DNA of 16,224 bases, from assembly GCA_021826835.1 (NCBI GenBank), contig JAKAYH010000015.1, forward strand, positions 1 to 16,224, read 5' to 3'. Of this stretch, positions 1 through 7,268 are shown piece after piece. The notes below the pieces were generated by a model. That model was given only the letters and a program-made list of their open reading frames with translations. It made no database searches and had not been told where the DNA came from. The translations under genes and the position numbers were made by a program. Each line of letters starts with the position of its first letter. The stretch's first letter is position 1. Source of the stretch: Thermoplasmata archaeon (GTDB taxonomy: Archaea; Thermoplasmatota; Thermoplasmata; Thermoplasmatales; Thermoplasmataceae).

Positions 1-20
1 GACTACAATGATCAAGCATG

Positions 21-135
21 TTGCGTAAATTTTGCCCACACAGGAAATTGCATGAAAGTGGTAAATCACTAATAAATATTAAAAACAACAAACAATCCTT
101 TTGCCGCTATGGGTGATTGCGCAAAATTTATGCAA
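21..135. repeat. 15-bp inverted repeat with 85-bp spacer
   Basis: Bases 21-35 read TTGCGTAAATTTTGC and the reverse complement of bases 121-135 reads TTGCATAAATTTTGC, so 14 of 15 positions match. The arms flank 85 bp that include part of the possible transposase remnant. They could be insertion-element debris or a weak hairpin; each arm is itself nearly palindromic around AAATTT. No function is evident. Confidence 0.4.
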
Positions 136-231
136 TCTCCTGTAGCATGGGCTCTGTCGGGCATGTTTCTCCTCATTAATATGTGTGGAGTCATGCACAA
201 TAATCGTCTGACGAAATATGTTTTTGATATA
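82..231 (-). pseudogene. Possible transposase remnant (DDE type)
   Basis: A 50-codon open stretch runs on the minus strand between a TAG (232-234) and a TAA (79-81) and has no start codon. Its translation contains IIVHDSTHINEEKHA followed by RRLHKFCAITHSGKRI. The D-S-T, then HA, then an arginine-rich turn and an LHKF-AI-x-x-SGK segment resemble the region around the first catalytic Asp in IS5-like DDE transposases (D-S-T-x-I, later K-x-H-A-I and G-x-x-I). That resemblance is from memory and the stretch is short, so chance is quite possible. No flanking part of a transposase is readable on either side. It lies just downstream of hisS, a neutral site for an insertion relic. Confidence 0.27.
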
Positions 232-264
232 CTATTTAGCTGAGGAAAGCAGTCAGTATTGATT

Positions 265-1554
265 CTATGAAGAAGATAATGACTTGAGAAGCCGATTTAA
301 ATCTTCTGCTTTACCTGTTACCTGCTTTCCTGATTGCATATTCCTTATGGTTAATGTTCCGTCTTCAAGTTCCTTATGCCCAATTATTACGGTATAGTCA
401 ACACTATTTGATGCTGCTTTTTTGAGCTGATTAGAGAGAGATGTCTCAGAAGTATCAACGTTAACGACATATCCTAATTCCCTGATTTTTGCAGCCAGTT
501 CATAGCCAGCCAATATAGCATCACTTCCAACCGTGCATATTGCAATACCACTTCCTCTATCATTTGAGTTCCACAGGTTGTTTTTTTTCAATAAAAGTTC
601 AAGAACCGCGTCACCCATACCAAATCCTACTGCCTCAATCTGTGTCCCAGAAAGAAGTTGACTGAGATTGTCATACCTGCCTCCTCCAAATATAGATCTG
701 AATTCTCCAGCTCTATCAAAGCCTTCGAAAACAATGCCCGTATAATATCCGAGTCCCCTTACAACAGATGCATCATAAACGAGTTCAGCGTCCGTAGTAG
801 TTCCTACTATTTTCCCTGTATATATAAGTCTTGAAATTATTTCTTCATTATCTTTTTTGAATTTTTCAGGGAGCTTTGAATCAAGCTGATCTAACCTTAT
901 TTCTTTACCTAGTAGCTGAAGAAGAAAGTCTGCTTTCTCCTTGTCATTGCACAATTCAAATAATTGGCTTTTAAATTCGTCAGGACTTATTTTTCTATAA
1001 TGATCTACTAGTGAATATCCTCTCCCGATATCTGAAATTCCAATACTTCTTAGAATTTTCTCCATTAACATCCTATTGTTTACTCTGACCTTGTACTTAC
1101 CAGATAGACCAAGTCTATCTAACGTGCTACAGGCTAGGCCTATAATCTCTGCATCAGCATACAAAGAACTATCTCCAAATATATCAGCGTTAAATTGAGT
1201 GTGTTCTCTTGATCTACCGGATTGGGGCTCCTCATATCTCCATAATTTGGGTAAGCAGAACCATTTTACAGGTTTTCTGAGATCTTTTCTAGAAGTGAGC
1301 ATCCTCACAACAGAAGGCGTAGCTTCGGGAACCATTGTCAACTCTCTTCCTCCCTTATCGGTAAATGAAAATGTCTGCGTTAAGAGTTCTTCGCCGGACT
1401 TTACCCGGTAAAGATCCAGATATTCGAGAGAAGGAATTTCAATCTGTGAAAAATAGAACTTCCGTGCGGTTTCTCTCATCACATCGAACATCTTTTGCCT
1501 TGGGATCATGTCTTCAGGATAGGAATCTCTAAAGCCTCTCACTTTTTCAATCAT
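265..1554 (-). CDS. hisS: Histidine--tRNA ligase
   Basis: Class II aminoacyl-tRNA synthetase that activates histidine with ATP and charges tRNA-His in the cytoplasm. The 429-residue length is normal. Visible motifs in order: RGFRD near the N terminus, VPEATPSVVRM (the usual PEGT-PxVR segment), motif 2 as WRYEEPQSGRSREHTQF, the HisA box RGLGYYTGIVFE, FGGGRYDNL, and motif 3 as GFGMGDAVLELLL. About 95 C-terminal residues form the anticodon-binding domain. The ATG at 1552-1554 is the natural start: a TATA-like stretch (reverse complement of 1580-1589) lies about 26-35 bases upstream, fitting a leaderless transcript. The gene diverges from the Fur-family gene and shares its 72-bp promoter region. 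Downstream on the minus strand a T-rich run (complement of about 79-95) could serve as terminator. Identification is secure. Confidence 0.96.
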   Translation of the reverse strand: MIEKVRGFRDSYPEDMIPRQKMFDVMRETARKFYFSQIEIPSLEYLDLYRVKSGEELLTQTFSFTDKGGRELTMVPEATPSVVRMLTSRKDLRKPVKWFCLPKLWRYEEPQSGRSREHTQFNADIFGDSSLYADAEIIGLACSTLDRLGLSGKYKVRVNNRMLMEKILRSIGISDIGRGYSLVDHYRKISPDEFKSQLFELCNDKEKADFLLQLLGKEIRLDQLDSKLPEKFKKDNEEIISRLIYTGKIVGTTTDAELVYDASVVRGLGYYTGIVFEGFDRAGEFRSIFGGGRYDNLSQLLSGTQIEAVGFGMGDAVLELLLKKNNLWNSNDRGSGIAICTVGSDAILAGYELAAKIRELGYVVNVDTSETSLSNQLKKAASNSVDYTVIIGHKELEDGTLTIRNMQSGKQVTGKAEDLNRLLKSLSSS

Positions 1555-1574
1555 CCTTAACGGAAGGTATATGC

Positions 1575-1621
1575 TAACATATAATTATAAACTGTTTTAT
1601 ACTATTTGATAATTAATGTTA
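1575..1621. promoter_or_regulatory. Divergent hisS/fur promoter with inverted repeat
   Basis: The arm TAACATATAATTAT (1575-1588) faces ATAATTAATGTTA (1609-1621). Read on the other strand, the second arm is TAACATTAATTAT, so the arms agree apart from a one-base indel. They enclose TTTTATAC (1595-1602), which sits 25-32 bases before the ATG at 1627 and is the likely TATA box of the regulator gene. The left arm contains TATAATTATA (1580-1589), at TATA distance from the hisS start. A protein bound to both arms would cover both promoters, so autoregulation by the adjacent Fur-family protein is a reasonable inference. The AT-only content lowers confidence. Confidence 0.5.
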
Positions 1622-1626
1622 AATTG

Positions 1627-2049
1627 ATGACAGATTTAAGTGAGAAACTAAGGGATTCAGGATTAAAAATAACACCGCAAAGAATGCAGGTAATGAGATA
1701 TGTTGTAGCAAACCCTGGTATGCACTTTACTGCAGAGGATATCCATCAGGAGTTAAAGAAAACAGAGCCAACTATTCCAATTTCTACCATATATAACATA
1801 ACAAGGGCACTTTCAGATGCAGGACTGCTAAAGGCTTTTGAAATAAACGGGAGAATGGTTTTTGAGAGCAATATGGAGACGCATGCGAATTTCTATTGCA
1901 CAAGTTGCAATGAAATCACAGATATACCCATATCAAAGGAAGCTATGTCAAACATAGTTCCTCCGGACTATATAGTAACGGATATCTCTCTAATCATTAA
2001 GGGAATTTGCAGATCCTGCAGTGTTAAAGAAGTAGTCGCTGAAGCATAA
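1627..2049 (+). CDS. Fur/PerR-family metal-dependent transcriptional regulator
   Basis: A 140-residue DNA-binding repressor of the ferric-uptake-regulator superfamily. The N-terminal winged helix is evident: GLKITPQRMQVMRYV, then the recognition helix segment IPISTIYNITRAL. H33 in the MHFTAEDIHQEL segment and H86 in ETHANFYC lie where the sensory metal site of Fur/PerR proteins is expected. Two CxxC pairs, C91/C94 (CTSC) and C128/C131 (CRSC), match the structural zinc site. The cue for iron, manganese, zinc or peroxide cannot be told from sequence. ATG 1627 is preferred over the in-frame TTG at 1606 because TTTTATAC lies 25-32 bases upstream, as for leaderless transcripts. An inverted repeat spans the promoter and may be its own operator. 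The 3' end overlaps that of folP by 26 bp. Confidence 0.88.
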   Translation: MTDLSEKLRDSGLKITPQRMQVMRYVVANPGMHFTAEDIHQELKKTEPTIPISTIYNITRALSDAGLLKAFEINGRMVFESNMETHANFYCTSCNEITDIPISKEAMSNIVPPDYIVTDISLIIKGICRSCSVKEVVAEA

Positions 2050-3091
2050 GGAGTGAATTCCTGTTTTCTTTTACATCGTGTACTCGCAATATATCTACGG
2101 AGTTCATAGCTAAATGGAGTGAAGTGGCTATAGTTTCAGGTAATCTCTCCTCTACCTTTGAACCAGTCAATTTACCTATGAAGCTTTTTCTTGAAGTTCC
2201 GAAGAGTACTTCCGGGCCAATGCTAAATGATAATGCATTCGAAAGTATTTTCATATTTCCTTCAACTGTCTTTGCAAATCCAATCCCGGGGTCGATTATT
2301 ATTTTGTTCGGTTCTATTCCAGATTCCAACAATGAACCAATTCTATCATAGAAGAACATATTAATTTCAGCAATAAGGTCATCGTAATTTGTAAGATTAT
2401 TCATCGTTTCCGGAGTACCACGCATATGCATAACAACACACTTCTTTTTACTCGATTGCGCAATTTCTATCATCTGCTTTGAAGAAAATCCTGATATATC
2501 GTTAATGTAGTCAATTTTATGGGAGAACATTTCGGCAGTCGAGGGATTTCGTGTGTCAAGTGAAATTTCAAAATCCATTTCAGGAAGGTTGTCAAAGAAA
2601 AAACTCAATCTCTTCTGTTCATCTTCTGAGGAAACTGTTTTTGCTCCTGGTCTAGTACTTTCACCTCCCACATCAATTATATCTGGAGATTCTAGGAAGA
2701 GTCTGTTCAGGTCATCAATTTTTGAGATTCTTGATCCCGGGTAGAATGAGTCTGGTGTAATATTTACTATGGCCATTAGTTTTGGGAATTTGAATTTACT
2801 GGACAATTTTTGAAAAACTTTTGAGGAAAATTCTCTGGAGAAATCATGAAATTTTGTCTGCATCAGTTCTCTCTCAAGGTCTTCTCTGTATAGTAATACT
2901 TCATGTTGATATGCATAGTTATTGCCAAGCTTTATTTTTCCTTGAGCTTTTTCAGGATTTTCATCTTTATTCTCATTAAAAATCTTAAATTTAGCAAAGG
3001 GGTCATCATTATCTTTCACATTTGAAATCGGATAAAGAAAGTGCTCCACCATATTGAATACTCTTTGAAAATTAAAGTTTTTACAGTTCAT
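2024..3091 (-). CDS. folP: Dihydropteroate synthase with N-terminal extension
   Basis: Condenses 6-hydroxymethyl-dihydropterin pyrophosphate with p-aminobenzoate to give dihydropteroate in folate-type cofactor synthesis. All the usual TIM-barrel signatures are present: MAIVNITPDSF, IDVGGESTRPGA, SLDTRNPS, YINDISGF, VVMHMRGTPETM, IIIDPGIGFAKT, LFGTSRKSFIGKL and a terminal RVHDV. The core is about 250 residues, but some 105 residues precede it: a charged, probably partly helical segment I do not recognise. The open frame extends to a TTG at 3118. I chose the longest ATG (3091, 355 residues); ATG 3052 (342 residues) is also possible, and no clear TATA box or Shine-Dalgarno sequence decides. The gene diverges from the DUF6015-like gene and converges with the Fur-family gene. 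Confidence 0.9.
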   Translation of the reverse strand: MNCKNFNFQRVFNMVEHFLYPISNVKDNDDPFAKFKIFNENKDENPEKAQGKIKLGNNYAYQHEVLLYREDLERELMQTKFHDFSREFSSKVFQKLSSKFKFPKLMAIVNITPDSFYPGSRISKIDDLNRLFLESPDIIDVGGESTRPGAKTVSSEDEQKRLSFFFDNLPEMDFEISLDTRNPSTAEMFSHKIDYINDISGFSSKQMIEIAQSSKKKCVVMHMRGTPETMNNLTNYDDLIAEINMFFYDRIGSLLESGIEPNKIIIDPGIGFAKTVEGNMKILSNALSFSIGPEVLFGTSRKSFIGKLTGSKVEERLPETIATSLHLAMNSVDILRVHDVKENRNSLLMLQRLLL

Positions 3092-3164
3092 GAACACATA
3101 AAAAATTTGAGCTTCCAATAACGTTAATAGCTTTCTTGCAATACCTATGTCCTATCAAGTTTCA

Positions 3165-3171
3165 AAAGGAG
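3165..3171 (+). promoter_or_regulatory. Shine-Dalgarno site fixing the downstream start
   Basis: AAAGGAG, five bases before ATG 3177, is a strong match to the anti-Shine-Dalgarno end of 16S rRNA. It favours 3177 over the in-frame ATG at 3147, which has no such site. Confidence 0.75.
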
Positions 3172-3176
3172 TAATC

Positions 3177-3608
3177 ATGGCAACAGATAATTCTAAGTTA
3201 AAGATTCACGTAACGCCCATAAGGAGTTACACAGATATTCATGAGCTTTCTACAGCTATAAGCAAGGGTCTGAGCCTTCAGCATAGAAGGATGGTAGCAG
3301 AAGAATCCATGGAAGCTGCGGAGCACCTAATTAATTTCTTTGGATACAATGACAGGGTCATTGACAATATGCTTGAGCCTGAGGATCGGGACGCATTCTA
3401 CACCATGGAGGATATCGGTGTTCTGCAAACTGAGAGAGAAGAAACCACTCTATTTGATGGCAGGGAGTGGAGGATTCACTACTGGATTCTTAATGTTAAA
3501 AAAATAATAGAGCTTTCAAACATGAAAATAGATGAAAGAGAACTCATTGCAGATGCTGAATTTTCAATATACCAGGAGATCCCGGACGAATACTGGAAAC
3601 CTAATTAG
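3177..3608 (+). CDS. DUF6015-like conserved archaeal protein
   Basis: A 143-residue soluble protein without signal peptide or membrane segment. The conserved-looking core runs from HRRMVAEESMEAAEHLINFFGYNDRVIDNMLEPEDRDAFYTMEDIGVL to TEREETTLFDGREWRIHYW. From memory this DGREWRIHYW block and the preceding EPEDRD stretch are characteristic of DUF6015, an uncharacterised family in Thermoplasmatota; I could not verify this. The helix-rich front and compact beta-rich end suggest a small winged-helix-like or adaptor fold, but no catalytic residues are obvious. The Shine-Dalgarno site at 3165-3171 sets the start. It ends only 8 bp before rli1, and rli1 is 1 bp from tgtA, so the three are probably one operon. 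A role linked to translation or ribosomes is inferred from this context only. Confidence 0.8.
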   Translation: MATDNSKLKIHVTPIRSYTDIHELSTAISKGLSLQHRRMVAEESMEAAEHLINFFGYNDRVIDNMLEPEDRDAFYTMEDIGVLQTEREETTLFDGREWRIHYWILNVKKIIELSNMKIDERELIADAEFSIYQEIPDEYWKPN

Positions 3609-3616
3609 GAATACAG

Positions 3617-5392
3617 ATGCATATAGCAATTTTAGACCATGAGAAGTGCCATCCTAAAAAGTGCCATCGAGAATGTCAATATTATTGCCCACCAGTGAGG
3701 AGTGGGATAAAAACCATAGATTTTCCTGGACCTGATACACAACCGATTATTACTGAATCCCTATGTATAGGATGTGGAATATGTCCTAAAAGATGTCCAT
3801 TTGGTGCAATAAAGATCATAGGCATTCCCGATGAATTGAATCGGGATATAATTCATCAGTACGGTCTAAATTCATTCCGTCTTTATTCCATGCCGGTACC
3901 TGAAAAAAACGCTGTAACTGCAATTCTGGGTTCAAACGGAATGGGAAAAACTACAACTATGAATATTTTATCCGGGGTAGTTGTTCCCAATTTCGGTGAT
4001 TATGAGGCGAAACCTGACAAGGACAAGGTCATAGAAAGGTATTCAAAATCAATTCTTGGGCAATATTTCAGGGACATATATGATGGGAAAAGGAAAACTG
4101 TTCTCAAAAGCCAGTTCGTGGACCAGATACCTAGAATAGCAAAAGGAACCATTAGGGAAATCCTTGAAAAGGCAAATATCTCCGGTAAAATGGACGAAGT
4201 TGTTCAGGATCTCAACCTGAAGAATTCACTTTCTAAAGATGTCAAATCTGCCTCAGGCGGCGAACTGCAGAAGCTGGCCATTGGCACAGCATTTCTCAAA
4301 GATGCAGATATTCTTCTCATTGATGAAATGACATCATACCTTGACATTTCTGAACGTTTGAACATTGCAATAAAGATTCAGGAAATGGCAAAGAAGAAAA
4401 CCGTATTCGTTGTGGAACACGATCTGGCAATACTAGATTGGATTGCGGACTCAGTTCATCTGGTTTATGGTCAATCCGGAGCATATGGAGTTACGGTTAA
4501 ACAAAAATCTTCCAGCAAGGCGATAAATGAGTTTTTGTCAGGATATCTTCAGGAGGAAAATGTAAGAATACGACCTTATAGTATAGATTTTGATGAAAAA
4601 GGGTTTGTCAGAACTCAGGTTTCGCCGGAACTGGTTAGATGGAACAATTTCACCATGAATTTAGGTGATTTCACACTTGAAGCAAAGGAAGGAAATATAG
4701 AGACAAGTTCAGTCATTGGTGTACTCGGGGCAAATGCTCTTGGAAAAACAACATTTGTAAAAGTTCTTGCCGGCGTAACCGAAACAAAGGACGCCATTGT
4801 TGAGCCAAAGGTAAGAATAGCCTATAAGCCACAATACATTAGCACGGAATATGAAGGAAGTGTATCTGAACTTATATACGCCACAGTAAAGGAAAGGTTT
4901 GATGACTCATTTCTTAAGGTAGAACTATTTAAACCTCTGGAAATAGACTCACTAATGGAACAGAACGTTTCTTCACTTTCAGGTGGAGAGCTTCAAAGGT
5001 TGTCCATTGCCATAACTCTTGCAACCGACGCCGATCTATATCTAATGGATGAACCTTCTGCAAATCTCGACAGCACATATAGAATGATCTGCGCTAAGGT
5101 TATTCGCAAGATCATGGAAGCAAACAGGAAAAGTGCTCTCGTTGTTGATCATGACGTGTATTTCATAGACCTCATTTCAGACTCATTAATGGTGTTTGGA
5201 GGAGAACCCGGGAGAAAAGGGTATACCATGGGTCCAATGAAGATGGAGGATGGAATGAACACTTTCCTTAAGATGGCAAACATAACATTCAGGAGAGACC
5301 ATAACACCAAAAGGCCTCGTATAAATAAATTGAACAGCAGTCTCGACAGAGAGCAAAAATATACAGGTAATTATTACTACAAAGGTCATTGA
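3617..5392 (+). CDS. rli1: ABCE1/Rli1 ribosome-recycling ATPase
   Basis: Splits 70S ribosomes after termination or rescue (with aRF1/Pelota) and can stay on the 30S subunit for initiation. The 591 residues match ABCE1 length. The N-terminal iron-sulphur domain has cysteines C11, C16, C20, C24 and a ferredoxin-like CIGCGICPKRCP (C50, C53, C56, C60). NBD1 has Walker A GSNGMGKT (105-112), signature SASGGELQ (211-218) and Walker B ILLIDE (E237). NBD2 has GANALGKT (371-378), LSGGELQ (454-460) and LYLMDEPSANLD (E479); switch histidines lie in VVEHD and VVDHD. Departures from the usual sequence are DEM rather than DEP in NBD1, Ala for Leu in the first signature, and Ala for the second Gly of the NBD2 Walker A. 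It is the middle gene of the three-gene translation cluster. Identity is certain. Confidence 0.97.
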   Translation: MHIAILDHEKCHPKKCHRECQYYCPPVRSGIKTIDFPGPDTQPIITESLCIGCGICPKRCPFGAIKIIGIPDELNRDIIHQYGLNSFRLYSMPVPEKNAVTAILGSNGMGKTTTMNILSGVVVPNFGDYEAKPDKDKVIERYSKSILGQYFRDIYDGKRKTVLKSQFVDQIPRIAKGTIREILEKANISGKMDEVVQDLNLKNSLSKDVKSASGGELQKLAIGTAFLKDADILLIDEMTSYLDISERLNIAIKIQEMAKKKTVFVVEHDLAILDWIADSVHLVYGQSGAYGVTVKQKSSSKAINEFLSGYLQEENVRIRPYSIDFDEKGFVRTQVSPELVRWNNFTMNLGDFTLEAKEGNIETSSVIGVLGANALGKTTFVKVLAGVTETKDAIVEPKVRIAYKPQYISTEYEGSVSELIYATVKERFDDSFLKVELFKPLEIDSLMEQNVSSLSGGELQRLSIAITLATDADLYLMDEPSANLDSTYRMICAKVIRKIMEANRKSALVVDHDVYFIDLISDSLMVFGGEPGRKGYTMGPMKMEDGMNTFLKMANITFRRDHNTKRPRINKLNSSLDREQKYTGNYYYKGH

Positions 5393-5393
5393 A

Positions 5394-7256
5394 ATGGATC
5401 TTATTCACAGGGAAGGTCTGGCCAGGGTTGCAAAATTTTCCACGCCGCACGGAATCATATCGACGCCCACAATAATGCCTGTAATAAATCCAAACATTCG
5501 CACTATTTCCATTGAAGACATGAAAAAGATGGGAATGGAAGCAATTATAACAAATAGTTACATCATACGAAGAAACGATGACCTGAGGAATCATGCACTT
5601 GAAAAGGGTCTTCATGATTTAATGGGTTTTGATGGTCCAATAATGACCGATTCTGGTACATTCCAAAGTTATGTTTATGGAGATATTGAATATGGAAACA
5701 TCGAAATTGTAGATTTTCAGGAGAAAATAGGAAGCGATATATCTACTATTCTCGATATATTTTCGGTACCAGAAGATTCTCATGACAAGGCAGAGAAAGC
5801 TGTAGATGAAACATACAGACGAATGACTGAGCTCTCCGGCGAAAGGCAGACCATTCTTGCTGGGCCCATACAGGGATCAATTTACAACGATCTCAGGGAA
5901 AAAAGTGCAAAACTTATGTCAGGAACTAAGGCAGGTTACCTGCCCATAGGGGGAGTAGTTCCACTGCTAGAACAATACAGATATGGAAAACTGTGTGAAA
6001 TCATAATAAATTCAAAGCTCAATGCATCATTTGATAAGCCAATACATCTCTTTGGAGGTGGTCACCCTATGTTCATGGGTATGGCGGTTTTGCTTGGAGT
6101 AGATATATTTGATTCAGCTTCGTATGTGAAATATGCAAGGGATGGAAGATTGCTTTTTCAGGAAGGAACCAGAGATCTGAAAGAGTTAATGGAATTCCCT
6201 ATGTGGAGTCCCATTTATGGTAAATATACGTCTAAAGAATTGAGGGAATCACCTGTGGAAGAAAGGACTAAAGTGCTCGCTCATCACAATTTATTCACGA
6301 TTTTCATGGAATTGAAGGAGATTAGAGAAAGAATCTATGAACAAACGCTATGGCAGTATGTTGAGGAAAAGTCAAGAGCACACCCAGCTTTATACGCGGC
6401 ATTTAAGAACATACTAAAGTATAAAGGTAAAATTGAACCCTTCTTTGAACTTTATAGAAAGCCACCATTATATTACTTTGATGAAAGTTCTGAATGTAAT
6501 CCATATTTTGAGCGATTAAAAAAATTCATATCAGGAAATCCCAGATTCGAGGGACAAGGCAATCACGTTCCAGAAGGCGCATGGCAACCCTCCAGATTAT
6601 CAGGAAAATTCATTAAAGAACAATATGAAAAATCCAGTTCACCTTATTTTATAAGGTGGATGGGAATTGATGTTCCGGTTGAACTGGAGGAAGCTTATCC
6701 TATTGAGCAGATAATTGATACCGCTCATTATATGGAATATCCCTCCGATGAGGTTCCAGAAATCTCTCCTTCAAAAAAAGAAAAGATAAGAGATTTTGAT
6801 CTTGAAAAGATTAGAACCCTTTGTGATTTCCAGTTTGGGCGTGGAACAGGCAGGGAAGTTTTTCCTGACGGAAGCGAAATTACAAAGTCAAGAGCAACAG
6901 GACGGATTAGAACTGTAAGCATGAATGGAAAGTTTCTTGCAACTATGAGAGCCCACGACGGTTTTCTTGGTTTGAATATAGAAGGTGGAAAGAGACTACT
7001 TAATGCAAGAAAGTATCCGTCAAACAGGGTGGTTGTGAATGAAGACAGTGCAGAGTACAATGCCAAGGGATACAATGTTTTTCGAAAATTCGTTATTGAT
7101 TTTGATCCTGACATTATACCGTTAAATGATGTTCTCGTTGTAGATTCAGAGGACACACTGCTAGCTGTAGGAAGGGCGATGCTTTCGGGCATTGAAATGG
7201 CAACCTACAGCGGTGGCATGGTTGTTAGCGTTAACCATCATACCAAGGAAAGATAA
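5394..7256 (+). CDS. tgtA: Archaeosine tRNA-guanine transglycosylase
   Basis: Exchanges guanine for preQ0 at position 15 in the tRNA D-loop, the first step of archaeosine formation. The 620 residues comprise the TGT barrel (about 1-330), linker domains and a C-terminal PUA RNA-binding domain (about 545-620, ending DVLVVDSEDTLLAVGRAM...GGMVVSVN). Catalytic residues are visible: D86 in MTDSGTFQS and the nucleophile D240 in VDIFDSASY; GPIQGSIYNDLR and LPIGGVVPL are substrate-pocket segments. Oddly, the zinc site is broken. Where Pyrococcus-type enzymes read PCSCPVCSKYT, this protein reads PMWSPIYGKYT, so all three cysteines are gone (M270, S272, Y275), although the fourth ligand H298 remains. 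The rest of the enzyme is intact, so this is not simple decay. The gene starts 1 bp after rli1, with AAAGGT at 5381-5386 as Shine-Dalgarno, and ends 12 bp from the convergent transporter. Confidence 0.96.
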   Translation: MDLIHREGLARVAKFSTPHGIISTPTIMPVINPNIRTISIEDMKKMGMEAIITNSYIIRRNDDLRNHALEKGLHDLMGFDGPIMTDSGTFQSYVYGDIEYGNIEIVDFQEKIGSDISTILDIFSVPEDSHDKAEKAVDETYRRMTELSGERQTILAGPIQGSIYNDLREKSAKLMSGTKAGYLPIGGVVPLLEQYRYGKLCEIIINSKLNASFDKPIHLFGGGHPMFMGMAVLLGVDIFDSASYVKYARDGRLLFQEGTRDLKELMEFPMWSPIYGKYTSKELRESPVEERTKVLAHHNLFTIFMELKEIRERIYEQTLWQYVEEKSRAHPALYAAFKNILKYKGKIEPFFELYRKPPLYYFDESSECNPYFERLKKFISGNPRFEGQGNHVPEGAWQPSRLSGKFIKEQYEKSSSPYFIRWMGIDVPVELEEAYPIEQIIDTAHYMEYPSDEVPEISPSKKEKIRDFDLEKIRTLCDFQFGRGTGREVFPDGSEITKSRATGRIRTVSMNGKFLATMRAHDGFLGLNIEGGKRLLNARKYPSNRVVVNEDSAEYNAKGYNVFRKFVIDFDPDIIPLNDVLVVDSEDTLLAVGRAMLSGIEMATYSGGMVVSVNHHTKER

Positions 7257-7268
7257 GGCATAATCCAA

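Noticed and set aside
1606..1626. TTG start for the Fur-family gene, seven codons upstream of the ATG
   Set aside because: The TATA-like box at 1595-1602 is too close to 1606 but at the right distance from ATG 1627, and the protein from 1627 matches the usual Fur N terminus.
3092..3118. TTG start at 3118 for folP
   Set aside because: A rare start with no Shine-Dalgarno site or TATA box at the proper distance; ATG 3091 or 3052 is more likely.
3147..3176. ATG at 3147 for the DUF6015-like gene
   Set aside because: The strong AAAGGAG site lies inside this reading and five bases before ATG 3177, which fixes the start there.
6728..7192. 154-codon open frame on the minus strand
   Set aside because: It is fully antisense to the C-terminal part of tgtA, whose PUA and linker motifs are clear, and its product is a low-complexity serine-rich sequence.
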